This document shows, one piece after another, positions 35,121 through 47,901 of a DNA stretch of 64,000 nt. The DNA is from Strigops habroptila. Lineage: Eukaryota > Chordata > Aves > Psittaciformes > Psittacidae. The stretch is from contig NC_044284.2 of assembly GCF_004027225.2 (NCBI RefSeq), positions 44,750,420 through 44,814,419 on the forward strand. Reading direction: 5' to 3'. The notes beneath the pieces were generated by a model. That model had not been told where the DNA came from and made no database searches. It was given only the letters and a program-made list of their open reading frames with translations. Within the stretch, counting starts at the first letter, position 1; each line of letters opens with the position of its first letter. Position numbers and translations under genes: made by a program.

Positions 35121-37568
35121 CAGTGACAACAACAAACTGGGTGATTGTTTCAGAAATTATAATATTCCATGTCTATTCTTTAGTGATGTTTTATGGGCCA
35201 ACAGAAAAGAAATCAGAAGGCTTGAGAACATAACTGGAAAGATGGAATATGAGTGGGAAAGGTTTATGGCAGAAGGATTTGCTTGCTGACCTTTAGCCAT
35301 TGGCAGCGTTAAAATAAACTCAAAGGAAATACACCTAGGAAATTGGTTGTCTGAAACAAATAATGGCCTAAAAGAGCCATTTGCTGCCTTAGGCAAAGCT
35401 TAAAACCAAAGACGTAGTAAATTAATCATTAACCACAGTAATGATTTGTTGTCAACAGTTTGTTTTAAGAAAAACAGTATTTTAATGTCATGTCTGAGAA
35501 TTATTACTCAAGCTTTAAAAATTTCTCCTGGTTAGGCTTAAGATAGTTTACACATACAGCATGGAGAAAGGATTTTGTCTTGAAGAATGAATATGTGAAC
35601 ACGAGAATTAATTCCCCTGAGGGAAATGCAAGATCACACAGGATTTTGAATGAATGTAGAAGGTGGCCATCTATGACCCATTTCACACCAGCCTTTAAGC
35701 ATACAAGTAAAATAAAGCATATGCTTAAATTTCTTTGACGTCAGTGGGACTTCAACACGGTTTAAGTGGTGTCCTGATTAGAGAAGCTTCCATCACCTCA
35801 TACTTCTGCTGATTTAAAACAGGACTGAAATGAAAGTCCTTCAAGCCTATGTGCCCTTTTATGGGGTATTGAAGTTCTGTTTGCAAATATGTGCACAATA
35901 GAACAAAAGTGCTGTGACAAGTCATATTCAGAACCAAAGCTAGCTGGATTATTTATTGCAAATTTTTATCTAGCTTTTCGCAATTTTCTACACAGGAAGC
36001 TTCATTTGGGAATGTAAATTGTTTCCTTAGGGGAGAGGCAGCAGGGAAGATTTTTTACATTCATTGAATTAGATGCCATCCTGCCACACGAGAAAGGAGG
36101 GAAGAGGCAGCCAGCAAGGAAACAAGAGTTTTATTCTGATAAGCAGATAACCAGTGATAGGCTGGTTTATCTTGCTGAAACATTTCACTGTCACATATTA
36201 AAAAAAATGTAGTTTATAATTCACTCTCCAATTATTTTTTCTTCAGCTGTTTTACTTGGCAACTTCACAGGAGTAGGCCCTGTTGTATTCATGGTAAATA
36301 TGGAGCTATCTCCCTTAGGAGAGTTTAATTTGGGCATATCAGGGATGTAAAGAATCATAATCATTGAGGACTAACCTGTTGCACCCATATAGTCATTAAT
36401 AGTGGGGATTATGCTCTATCAAATAATAATATCCTCTACTAATTCATGTATAAGGTTTGTTTTATTTGGCAAAGTACTGTATATTCTTTTCCACTAGATA
36501 GTGATACTTGTAAGGGGCAAGTAGATTAAACAGGAAGCTAAAAGGTGTTTCAAAAATTGCAACGCTATCCTTTGATACATTTAGTCTGTATTTACTGAAA
36601 TGGAGGTTTGCAGCCTTGTGCTTTTCCAGGCAAGAAAGCTGTTTTTCTGGTCTTCTGCAGTATGAGTTTTGATTCTCCCCCCAGGCAGTGAGACTTGCAG
36701 TTTAAAGGAAGGATTATGGAGTGAGGCCCTCCCAGAAGAGTGAGAGACACTGCCTGGTGGGGTCAGGAAGCCACTGTATTCGATTAGATGGTGTTGCCTT
36801 TGTTCACTGCCACCTCATTGGCATTGGTCAGTAGCATACACCGGAAAAAAGGAAGTAAGAAAAGGTCAAATATTGTGTTCAGCATTCAGCAAGCAATGTT
36901 TTAAGAACTTACTGAGACTGAGGTAACTCCTGTGACAAAGCATTTAATGGCTGCACATGGACATATCTTTCATGTACTTCTCTAAACTCTGAGTTTGCTT
37001 AGTATTTGGACCTTTACAGTATCTTCTGTTAGGGATCTCCAAAATTTTCTTATGTGACGAAAAACTACCTGATTCTAGGAGGGTACAGTTCATTAGTGTA
37101 AGATGTAGTGAGTGAAAAGCCTAAGGCACAATCAGTGTTTATTTAGGAATCAGCCATCTCGGAGGTCTTAATTCTTTATTAATTTAGCTACAATAGATTC
37201 CCCCCAGATCACTTTATCCCAGTGCAGAGCATGCATCTTTAGAGCTGCAGAACAAGGTCCATAGGGCTGAAAGTCTTGTCTTGCCTTGCCTTGCGCAGAC
37301 CTGAGCAGCAGCACTAGGGATGCAAGACTGGGGCGAGGCGACCCACTTTTTGCTGTTAACTGATGCATTGTTACAACCTGAGATCACTCTGGCACTCCAC
37401 ACTGCTCAGCACTCCTCCCGCTTCTTGTCTCGTTCGACTAAATTATTTGAAGAAACATATTTGCTAGCTGTGCTTTTGGAGGTCAGTCACATGGGGGCCT
37501 TACGCTTGGTGAAAGCCTAACAACTCAAATAACAAGAAGATAATAATAGAAATGACAACTCTAGAGGA

Positions 37569-37600
37569 AAAAAAAAAAATATATATATATATATATATAA
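37569..37600. repeat. A-run plus (TA)n microsatellite
   Basis: A short A-run leads into about ten alternating AT units. It is the same composition as the larger tract in PTGS2 intron 7. Confidence 0.9.
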
Positions 37601-40404
37601 AAATTAATTTGACCCCAGAAACTTTCAGTCTGCTCTAGTATTGCATCAATGGCACAATGCACAGGTTGCGTCAGTCTGCCTGCAGGTTGAAATAGCCTCT
37701 GTTGTGTAGGTTCATGTTTTAGAGATTATCTCTAGAACTAAGAAATTGAATGGAAATTTTAGAGAATGAGGAAAGCTATAGGAAAATTACCCAGAGTGTA
37801 TTTGTAACTCATCTGTGCAAAACAGCAAATCGAGATATTCCCAACCCCCAGCTTCTGAGCCATGCAGTGCAGCCTTTTTCTTGTTATATTGCATTGCCCA
37901 GGTTTGCCTGTAGGATTGTAAAAAAATGTTTCTGAATATAGTATGTGTTTATCAGCTTTTCTGTGTTGGTCTCTGTGTTGGTTGCTTTGGATATTTCCAG
38001 GTTTTACTTTCATTTCTTAACTTCTACTTTGTTATTCTGAGGAGAGTGACAGATTGCCACTGGGGTGATGTTGGTGATGTTTATTTGGTCTTCATGTTTT
38101 TCAGCCATTTCTGGGAGCAGATGTCTTTAATCATTAGAATACTTTGCTTCAGAAATAAGTAACAGCAGTATTCATAACAGTACATATAATTAATTGCCAG
38201 GATCAATTTGATAAGTAACAGCAACTCAAAAATTCAGCTTTCAAACAGTAAGAAATCTTCAGGTTTACTCTTATTGTGGAGTGCTTTTGACCACTTACAA
38301 AGAAAGGATTTCGTGGGTTCTCAGGGAGAGATGTGTAAATCTATATAATCTCTGAGAAACAGCTGGCTCCTGATTTTCTGAGTTTTATTTGTATGTTAAG
38401 GCGAACATTTGAGACATGTTTAACTTCCAGATGATCTATTCCTAATGGTGCAAAACAAAAACAAAGCCAGAAAAAGATACAATTTTCTCATTCTGCAAAT
38501 GTAAAAATTGATTACTTCTGAGAGTATTCTGCAAACTTGGACGCAATTCTTCCCACACTTTAAAAACTGAAGGTTGAGAGATTGTTCCATACAAGACTTT
38601 TTCTTATTGTTTGATGCCTGGTATCAGATAGCATTTGTACACTGAGTTTCAGCTGTGCTAGAAGTATTTTGAAAATTCGGGTTCAGCCTCAGTACACCAA
38701 AATGTCTTGGTTTCCTTGTAATGGAAAAGTAGTGAAGGTCCATAACTCTTAGAGGTAGAACAATCTCCTATTCAAGTTTAACTTCTTTTATAGAGTGTTT
38801 CTTCATGGTTAGAGAATATTTTTATGTGCTTTGCTTTTGTCGTAGTAGTATAATAGATTTTGAGCATTAGGAAATAAGGTTTCCCGACAGTTGAAGTCTC
38901 TTTGATGGTGTCTGGAAACTTTACTGAATATTAGAACATATTAAAAAATAAAGCCATCACTCTGCCTAGTGTAGGTTCTCATATTGGTCTTTGGTGCAGT
39001 TTTTTTACATCTAGTAAGGACATGAGACAAAGTAACAATCAGGAGAATGAATATAAAATAACTCAAAGAGATTAAAGCATAATTTATCAGCTGAAGATGC
39101 AATACTTAGCAAATACATTTCTCAAGAGCTTCTTAATGTTGATCTGTCACACCTGGATTCCTGGGCTGTGAGCAGTCCCTGGAGATTTCTCTGCTCTTTA
39201 GCAGGAGGAGGCACATTTTGGAAATAGCACCTGAGATTTTCACTACTCCTGGGTTACCATTATAATTTCTGATACAGTTGTAGAGTCTCTTCTTGTGGTC
39301 ACAGCAAAACTCAAATTGATTTTAGTCAAAGAAGCAGAAGAGTAATGGACATTGGGGGGGAGGGGGCAGAACCTCTTAAAAATCATTTTCTTAACTGCCT
39401 GAGCAAATAGTTCCACTAAAACCAGAATTGTATTAATCTGAATAAGAAAAATTTCTGGACTATTTAAAATGTTTAGTTGAAACAGGCTATTGCAGAAGAA
39501 GAAACACTTAAAAGAAAAAAGACAGAAGAAAAATTAATGCCAAAATGAGACATTGGAGATTTTCTTACAGTGCAATGTCATAGTAGCGGAAATTTTCTTG
39601 TAAGTAACACAATGAGAATCTTTGCCATCACAAAAAAAAAAAAAAAGGGCAGGGAGAAAAAAAGGAAAAGGGACATTATAATAGAAATGCATTCATTTAG
39701 AAAAGGAAATGTGCAAGTTACCCTTTAACTGGAGTGTTGCCTTTGAAGAACCTGAATGAAATATGCAGAAAACCAGTGACCTGTGATGTTAATAATAGTG
39801 TGTCAAGAGACTGTTTATTATGCAATAATTCTCAAAAGGGCAAACAAGGTTGTCCAAGCACTACCTTCAACTTTTAAGCAGAAATATTTTATCTCCTGAA
39901 GAGTGTTTCTCAAATATAAACTATGGATTCCTTTCAGTTTTCTTGTGATACTTATGCAAGTTATTTGGAGAAAACATAATTTGCTTGATTGAAGCCTTAG
40001 CCCTCTCCAGGACTAGCTGCTCAAGCACAGCAAGTGTTCAACCTGCTCTATTCTTTCAATGTCAGAAACTTATTTCTGAAAATTCCTTTTTTTTTTTTTC
40101 AAATCACGCATTTTTTGCATGTCCTCTTTGCACACAAAGCATTTAAAAAAATAGAATGAACAAATACATCCTGCAAATACCTATTCCCAAGAGTAGTAGC
40201 ATTTTCTTTATCTGAATGAATTCCATGAGTAAAGGTTTGTGAGAAAGAACATGACTGTAAAGGATGGGTCATAATGAAGTCCTTGAATGACCTACATTCA
40301 TGTTCTTGTTACTGCTGTGATAAACAGAGTACAGTCGTTATGTGTACTTCTCTGCTTTTCACTGACGTGACCTTCCACACTCCTGGGTATTTTTCTTTGA
40401 ATAT

Positions 40405-40440
40405 TTTGAACTGTTCTTTGAACTGTTCTTTGAACTGTTT
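40405..40440. repeat. 12-base tandem repeat, three copies
   Basis: TTTGAACTGTTC occurs three times in tandem; the last base of the third copy differs. Confidence 0.95.
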
Positions 40441-42584
40441 AGTAGTGAGGTTGACTTAACTTCTTTTGATTTCTGTGTTGATGCAGGTTTTTTCAGATCA
40501 CAAAGTCTTCATTAGTTACTGATTTTTAATGTATTTCATATTGTTTTCTGCTTACACTGTTTTTTTTCTATTCTTTTAGATGCATACAAGGTGTAACAGG
40601 AGCACTCAAGGATGATAGCAAATTGTAGGAAATCTAAGTAAATTTAATGCATCCATCCTGCATACAGCAGAAGTCAATGAGATTCCCACAGCGGAGCCAT
40701 TCTTCATGGGATGGGGTTAGAGGGAAAATCTTAGTAGTTGAATTTTGGGACAGATTGATAACAGAACTAGAAGCGCAGATCATGTAGCAAAATTTCAAAT
40801 GGCTAATTTGGATGTGTGCACCCTATCACTCGATTCAGTTTCACCGTGAGGCCAATAGCTGGTGTACTACTCATTTTTTTTTAACAATGGTTGTAGAGTA
40901 GAGCCACAAGATTTCAAGGCGAAATCATGCCTTACAAATACACTTTGAAGATGTCAACCACCTTTTAGGTGATCCAATTTGATAAATTGGGCTTTTTAAA
41001 AAGAAGGTAGAATATTCACAGTCCTCTCATGGGTTAATATCTGGTTAAAAGAAGGGAAAAAGTATAGGAAGGAGTGTTCATTTTTCATAACTGAGAGTGA
41101 TAATCAGTGGAATCTCTTGCTGGAGCCCATGCTATTTACTGTATTCATTCAGAGAAAAAAAAAAGGTTTAAGAGTGAAGGAGCCAGCTTTGCAGCAACCA
41201 GAATTATTCTCTATAGCTAGAACTGCAGCACATATACATAGATGAAGATTCAAATTCAGTATTATTACTATTTAACAAGGAGAGCCGATCATCACTGTGG
41301 CTAGCTCAGCAGTCAGCAAAAGGCAAGTAGGAAGTTAAAAATATGAAGGGAACAGAAAACAAGCAAAGCCATTTTTATTGTATGAACTCACAGTTAGCCC
41401 ATGTTTTGAATGACACATGTCATTCTACTTGGCTGTCTTACAAAGAATATAGAAGACAGAAAATGTAAATGAAAGACCAGTGACTTACGCACATCAAGAA
41501 AAAAACAAAAGAAAACAAAACATGGATTTTTCAGATGGAAAAGAGGTAGAAGACATAAGTCTGTAAGTGATTGGTGATTTGGAAAAGGTGTATAAGAAAT
41601 TACTCACTGTTACTTACGGCACGACACCTCAGCTTCAGCTAACAAACCTGTACAAAAACAAGGAAAAGAAAGTAAGCTTTCTATCAACTCTCAGTGTGGA
41701 ATTTCTAGACATAGGAAGGTATAGAGACTGAAGGTACTCCATCAAAAAGATTAGACAGGCATGATGAGAGTAATGTCCACAGACAGATATTTAAAAATCA
41801 GGGTCCTGGTGCAATGCCAAGGGGAGGAAGTCCTTAGTCTTCACTGTCACTGAAGTGAAGTAGCACAGGGAAAGGAGCACATTACACCTTTTCTCATTCC
41901 TACAGTTTTTCTTGAAGTCCCACCATTGGTCACAGTTGAAGACAAGGTACTGGACAAGAAGGAAGGTTGGAAATTACAGTAAGGACAGCAGATCTTCAGA
42001 ATAATGAACTCCGTACCATTCATGTTGTTAAAATGATTTTTTTTGTCTATTGCTTCTTTTTGTGACTGATTTTTTTTTAGACTGAGGTAACTTTATTTAC
42101 TTCTATAATATCAATGGTACTTTACGGTACAATTTAATAAAATATTTGGCACTGTACTCATCTCCTTTAAAATGAATGGTCCTAGTATAAATAAAATCAG
42201 CCTTAGAGTATAATTATTCTAATTTGTTGAAAAGTCACATGATTTTCCTGTCAAGCATGTGGCTAAGAACCATGTATGAATTTTAAATAATGTAAAACTA
42301 CCTTGAAACATAAACTGCTTTGAAATTACTCAAACTGACCTGGTAACTCACAAACTGGCTATGCGGACCATTCAGCTAGCCCTTTAAATTCCACTGATTT
42401 GGGGGAATCCAAGTGATTGATAGACACGGCTGTTCACCAGCTCAGTATCTGATGTGAAGTAGAACAGCCAGGTCCTTCACAGATACATGACGGGGAGACC
42501 TTAGATGGTGGGTGTGAGCAGAAAGAAGAGAGGTATGTAATGGATTTGAAGATAAACTTTTTCTTCAGAGACATTCCAGCTACA

Positions 42585-42720
42585 GCACAGGTTGCCCAAA
42601 GAGGTTGGCAACCCCGGGCAACCTTGTCTGACTCCAGAGCTGCCCCTGCTTTGAGCAGGAGGTTGGACCAGAAGTCTCCTGAAGTCCATTCTAGACAGAC
42701 TTATTCTACGATCCTGTCAT
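42585..42720 (+). repeat. CR1 LINE 3' terminal fragment
   Basis: It begins CACAGGTTGCCCAAAGAGG, continues CAACCTTGTCTGACTCCAGA and CCTGCTTTGAGCAGGAGG, and ends TTATTCTACGATCCTGTC, the usual wording of a CR1 3'UTR of the 'TTTGAGCAGG' type. Only the last 130 or so bases are present. Confidence 0.88.
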
Positions 42721-45700
42721 TTTATGAGGTCAGAAGTTACAGATATAATAGCAGACAATTACAGAGACTAACTTCTTCCTTAATATGAAGGTTTCACCCG
42801 ACGTGCTGTACTTCAGGCTCTCAGAAGATATTTCAGGATCGCAGGATTGTGTCTGAAACTTGCTGTTATTTTAGCCCTTCATGTTTGTTTCCATAACTGC
42901 CATGGGTGACTTGGCCACAACCGCAGAAAACCACCATGTGGGTGGAAGGAGGGACAGAAAGAAGGGGTTTGCCAAGGAATCAGATACCTGAGCAGAATTC
43001 CCTTAGAATTCAAATTCACCTCATCCACGGTGGAAAGTCCTCCAGAACAATTAGCTATTTTATAAGTGATAGGGAAAATGTTTGTGTGTGGATGTAGGGG
43101 AGTAAATGCAGAGGTAAACTGGCTTAGAGGAAATTTCACTTTTCTGCTGTACCAATACGTCTGATAAATTGTCTTAGAGGAAAAAAGTGGAAATTAAGAG
43201 TGCATTTATTCAGCCAAATGTCAATGATAGGAGGCACCGGATAGCTGCTGCAGGCTGGAAATCCAGCTTTAGGCAGGGCCCCAGCAACACCATTTCAAGT
43301 TATGCAATTGATAAGCAAATGGCTATTTTTCACTAGAAGCAATCTCAACAGTAAGATTTACAATTCCCCCTGTGGTGTTTGTAAACTAGAGATCAGAGTG
43401 ATTTTTTTCTGATACATTGTAAAATGTCTGTGCTTAAAAATGACTTGAAGAAAATACTGGATTTGTGTTAAGCATCTGACAAAATATCTCTGTTTACTTA
43501 ATTGCTTGTTTGTCCTGGTATGCCCAGTCTCACTTTTCTATGGTTTGCCTAAAGTTGTGTCTGAGCTTTGATGCTCTTGAACAGCACAGTAAAACAGCCT
43601 CTGTAATTTCTTATATCTTCCCTTACAAATCTGCTTCAGAAAAGACTTTTGTCTGCTTTGTACTTCTCAATGTCATTTTCCATACCCTCTAATCTGCAGT
43701 TTCCTCACTGCCGTTCATCGCTTGTTTCCATAGTGGACCAGTCACTGTTCAGGAGGCAGCTCATGGTCTGGGGCCTCTGGCAGATCAAAACATATACAGA
43801 GCATGTGTTGGTCAGTGGAAGGCAGAAATGACATCTCACACCATGGGAGCAGGTTTTTAGTGGATTGAAATTGTCTGAAATAAAAAAACAAAGCAAACCA
43901 AAACTTCACATAAAAGAGAATGGAAGGAGGATTCTGAACCCATATCCTTCACAGATTAGTTGTTGAAGCACCCCACAAAATCTTACACAGGCACAATGAG
44001 TTAAGTAAGGACCTGCAGTGTGTTTGAAAGAAAGAGAGATGGGATAAGGCATCTGCTAAACTTGTTTTGTCATAGGAAAAAAGATATCATGAAACCCTAC
44101 CCATAATTTTCTTAAAGACATAGTATTAAGACCAAATATAACTTTCATAATATTATATGAAACAACAGGAACAGTCATAATGTAGAAGAAAGCTTTTCAT
44201 TTCTTCTTGCATCAAAAGGGAAGAGGAATTTTTGCTCACTAGTTAGTCAGCTTCTTATCAAGAGTCTGTGTTCTTTCCTTGGACAGGAAGAAATCAGAGT
44301 TTGGCTACTCAGAACTTAAGTTTTAATGGAAGTACTGGAGTTCCCCTATTTGTTAGAGTTTGTGTTTATTTTTGCATTTGCTATCTGTAAAACTACAAAG
44401 AAAGAATATAACCAGAGCCATACCCTGGGAATCGTGTTTTACATAAATTTAAAATGCCAAGAAAGAGAGTTGGAGACTAGCTTTGGTTTGCAGACAACCC
44501 TTCCCTGGCACAGTTCAGGGACAGCTAATCAAGCCTGTCAGCAACATGTAGCTCCATGGAAGTTTGTGTGTGGCTGGAGCAGGACTGTGCCAGGGTGGAG
44601 ATGCCTGGGAGAAAGTTGAGCAACAAGACCCCTAGGAACACAGCTCATATCTGTGGTGGGTGCTTAAGGTCACCTCTGGGACAAAGGCAACTTCTGGGAA
44701 CTCTGCCTTTCCAGCACTCAGCAGTATATAGTACATGTCTTGGACATTTCACAATAAGAAAATTTTGGGGATTTAGAGCACAGAAAATGTGGTCGTACCC
44801 TCCGCCTTGCCAATAAATCACCAGTCAAAGGGAAGAAAGTAACTAACTTTCTAAGAAGCAATCATACTCATGTCTCTTGTCATTTCTACATGTCTCGAGA
44901 CCATTGCTGAGCTCTTCTGACACATGTTAAAGAGAACTTTCCTACCAAAAGATGAGTTGATGGTGTTCTTCAGACAGTAGTTGACGTGGAAGTCAAAAGG
45001 GCCTGAATAATAACGCCATAGTGGTTTTGCTGCATTTTTCTGGTTGATGTTCCCTCAAATAGGCACGATGAGGAAGTGGGTGAAAAGGTTGTCCACATCA
45101 AATAAGCGCTTTCTGAGCTGGCAGTCCTAGTTTTGTTTTCCAAACATAAACTTGCCCTTCTTTGTGTCAGTACTTACGGGACAGCACTTTCTTACCATGC
45201 CTTTTTTCCTTACAAGATGAGATGGAAAAGTAGGTTAAAAGTAGTGGCCAGAGTTGCTCAGCCCTTGCACTGCATCATAGCAGGAGACCAGTAAGCTGGT
45301 GGAGAAAATGAGGTTTCTGTCTTGCATTGGTTTGCATGGAGGAGTGGCTTGCTGTCCTCTAATTGTGGCTACAGTTTAGTGCACATTAAGGAACCTTGTT
45401 AAAAGAATGTGAATTGCCACTTATTTATCTCTCATTTGTGGAGATGTGCCCTTTGTTTTTCTTTGCTTTGAGGAGGTCCCAGTGGAGCCATTTAAACATT
45501 CTTTTTTCCTTTATCTTTGCTTTTTTAATGGCTACATTTTTCAAATAAGTTAGTTCCTGTTTAGACAATAAGTATGTGCAAAGCCCCAGCAAATTCCCAG
45601 CAATTTCAAAAGAGCTTGATGCCAATATCAAAGCGAAACTCAGTCTTGTCTTTTGGTGCATCTAGAGAACTAGCTTCTTTGAGATCTGTTATGTTGAGAG

Positions 45701-46684
45701 TGCTAGCTATGGGCAAGCAGCAGCTGAGGTTCAAGCCTGCCAGGTTCTCCAACTGACTCACTGTGAAGTCCACACACTCAGGTGGGAAATATTTTTTTGG
45801 GTGTTAATGATGCAGCAAATAATACAGTGCTTCAATTTATAAATATGCTTCAGAATATTTCAAAATACTTTAATTTTAAATTCTTTAACCAAAACAGAAA
45901 ATGCGGAAGGGACCTTTAAGGTCATCTTAATTCTTCACAAAGGGCAAAAGTGATAGAACTAATAAATGTTAATGTGTTGTAGTAAAAAACCAAAACCAGC
46001 CAGCTGCTTTCCTTAATTACCTTCTTTCCAATTCCCCTTCCTCCAGGAAAAAACATTGCACAAATCCAAAACCTTCAACCTTTAATTTTCATGTACCAGA
46101 TGGCAAGCCAGTGGCATAATATGAATAAGGTGTGATGGGGGTGTGGTTTAGAATAAAATCTATAATTATGCTGAAATGTGAGGGGAAGCAGTAGCCTGAC
46201 AGTGAAAAGATTTACAGTGACAATGAGTGACTTCCATGTGTGTATGAGCTCAGCTGCTTTTTGCTTGTAAGCCTTACGGTGGTAAAATACTACCTTCAAA
46301 GACAGATTCTGCACTGCAGAGACTTCCTTATCACTGAACTGAAGGATTTCTATGTGGACCAAGACACAGAGACCTTGCAGGCAGCCAGCAAGCCCATGTG
46401 CATGGCTCAGTGCAGAGCCATGCAGGTACATTGGGCTGGGAAGTGTAGCCCTGAGTATGGGGCACTGATACCAAATACACCATGTCTCTGGTTGCTAATG
46501 TACACTCTTGGTATGGAGCTTCTGGATCCAAACTGCCTGGTTACTGATTTACCGTGCTACCAATTTAGGTACCTCTGCATGGAAGTGGGCAAAATTTCAT
46601 TCTGTTGGTCTCCTACTTTTGATGCCTTTTTTTGTAATTCAGGTCCATGGAAGGGAGGGGAAGCATCACCTGACATTTTTAAAA
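42721..46684. other. Intergenic DNA, no gene recognised
   Basis: AT-rich. The longest non-repeat open frame of this part (46240-46698, plus strand, 152 codons) has no recognisable domain and runs into the CR1 copy at 46.7 kb, so I treat it as chance. Confidence 0.55.
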
Positions 46685-46880
46685 GGAGATTGTGGTGAGG
46701 CACTGGAACAGGTTGCCTAAAGAAGTGGTAAATGCTCCATCCCTGGCAGCGTTCAAGGCCAGGTTAGACAGAGTCATGGATGACATGGTCTAGTGTGAGG
46801 TGTCCCTGCCCATGGCAGGGAGGTTGGAACTAGACGATCTTAAGTTCCTTTCCAACCCTAACCATTCTATGATTCTATGT
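46685..46880 (+). repeat. CR1 LINE 3' terminal fragment
   Basis: It contains GAGGCACTGGAACAGGTTGC, CATCCCTGGCAGCGTTCAAG and GGTTGGAACTAGACGATCTT and ends with ATTCTATGATTCTATG at 46863-46880, the diagnostic CR1 3' repeat. About 195 bases remain. Confidence 0.94.
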
Positions 46881-47429
46881 TGTGCTTGATGACAGAATTG
46901 CCATTCCTGTCCATACCTCTGGGGATTTTGGATGCTTTTTGAATCCTGATAACTCCCTGGTGTAAGGCCTGAAACATGTTGCTGGCTCGCAGACCGGAAG
47001 GCTGGTGCTCTTCCATCTGCATTGAGAAGCAGTTGCAAGCTGAGCCGTTAGAAGATTCACACTGGTGACCAGGAGGACTTGGGCACTCCAGCCCCTGGGG
47101 CACTGCTGAGGCCCGTACCACTGCCCTAATGCACTGGGACTGGCTACTCAGCAGGGGCTTGCACTGCCTCTTATTCCCACAGCAGCCAATGCAGTGCTGC
47201 TGCAGGTGCTTGGGGAAGCAAATAAATGCAGTATTGAATTAACACCTATTTATTTCCACATGAATATCCACAGCAGCAATGAAGGACGTGGATTTTTTTT
47301 TTTATAAAGTTATTTTAATACAACCTTCCATTTAGCCACCTGTTTAGATTTTTTTTGGCGGGGGAGTGGGATGGGATTGTGGGGTTTTTTTGGTGACACT
47401 CAGTACCTGGTGGCTTTCTACGGCTTCAC
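46881..47429. other. Unassigned sequence before the CpG island
   Basis: Moderately GC-rich up to about 47230, then AT-rich with T-runs (47289-47303, 47349-47357). No gene or known repeat was recognised. Confidence 0.5.
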
Positions 47430-47529
47430 CTTCACACAGTTCATGAAAGGCGCCGCGGACAAGCCAGTAAACTCCCGCCGGAGGGCCAGCATCGCCCTTG
47501 CTGCTGCCCCTCTTCTCACGGGAGCGTGG

Positions 47530-47541
47530 CCATTGGGCGGG
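47530..47541. promoter_or_regulatory. Overlapping inverted CCAAT box and GC box
   Basis: CCATTGGGCGGG contains CCATTGG (CCAATGG on the minus strand, NF-Y type) directly overlapping GGGCGGG (Sp1/KLF type). Such pairs are typical 50-100 bases upstream of TATA-less start sites, which would place a start near the CCG repeat. Confidence 0.5.
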
Positions 47542-47604
47542 CAGGTCACCCTTAAGGCTACTCGCCTGCCCTCAGGGCTGCCTTCCCATCCGCGGAGCAC
47601 TGAC

Positions 47605-47606
<2 letters not shown>

Positions 47607-47662
<56 letters not shown>
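47607..47662. repeat. (CCG)18 trinucleotide repeat
   Basis: About 18 uninterrupted CCG units on the plus strand (CGG on the minus strand) inside the CpG island. It ends five bases before an ATG in ideal context. Pure CGG/CCG tracts in 5'UTRs are length-unstable and methylation-prone in vertebrates (FMR1 is the classical case). Confidence 0.97.
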
Positions 47663-47667
47663 CCACC

Positions 47668-47901
47668 ATGGCCAAGCCTGCGCCTCGCGCTGCGCAAGGC
47701 ACGGAGCCGAGACCGAACCCGCCTCGGAGCCGCCCCAGCCAGCTGGCCGGTCTTTCGCGCCTCCTTAAGAGGCGGCCGTCAGCTGATGGCTGGCACCTCC
47801 CCCGCCGCGCGCTGAAAAGTGCCGCATGCCCGCAATGGGGACCGCGACCGTGCTCTAGCCGAGAGGGATGGCCGAGCTCGCCGGACCTCAGGCAGCTGTA
47901 A
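47668..47901 (+). CDS. Candidate small ORF or first coding exon in the CpG island
   Basis: ATG at 47668 sits in CCCCACCATGGCC, a full Kozak consensus, just after the (CCG)18 repeat. The frame runs 77 codons, starting MAKPAPRAAQGTEPRPNP, is rich in Pro, Arg and Ala, and stops at a TAA that overlaps the possible splice donor CAGCT|GTAAGC. If the donor is used the frame would continue into a downstream exon. Spliced to the candidate exon at 60559 it would stop within that exon, acting as an upstream ORF of PLA2G4A. No known protein is recognised, and GC-rich DNA makes long frames by chance, so a real protein is uncertain. Confidence 0.25.
   Translation: MAKPAPRAAQGTEPRPNPPRSRPSQLAGLSRLLKRRPSADGWHLPRRALKSAACPQWGPRPCSSREGWPSSPDLRQL

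Larger units (their letters stand above)
35121..42584. other. Intergenic DNA, no gene recognised
   Basis: About 7.5 kb of AT-rich sequence with short frames only. It holds a TA microsatellite at 37569-37600, a G-rich tract at 39354-39366, A-runs at 39631-39645 and a 12-base triplicated unit at 40405-40440. No interspersed repeat family was recognised by eye. Confidence 0.6.

Noticed and set aside
46240-46698. 152-codon plus-strand frame, the longest outside genes and CpG islands apart from repeats
   Set aside because: No recognised domain, unremarkable start context, and its end runs into a CR1 3' fragment. Likely chance; coding-potential scoring over an alignment would settle it.
47371-47901. 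176-codon frame with a poly-Arg run, plus poly-Ala and antisense poly-Arg frames
   Set aside because: These are readings of the CCG repeat in different frames. Only the ATG after the repeat has a good start context, so only that is listed.
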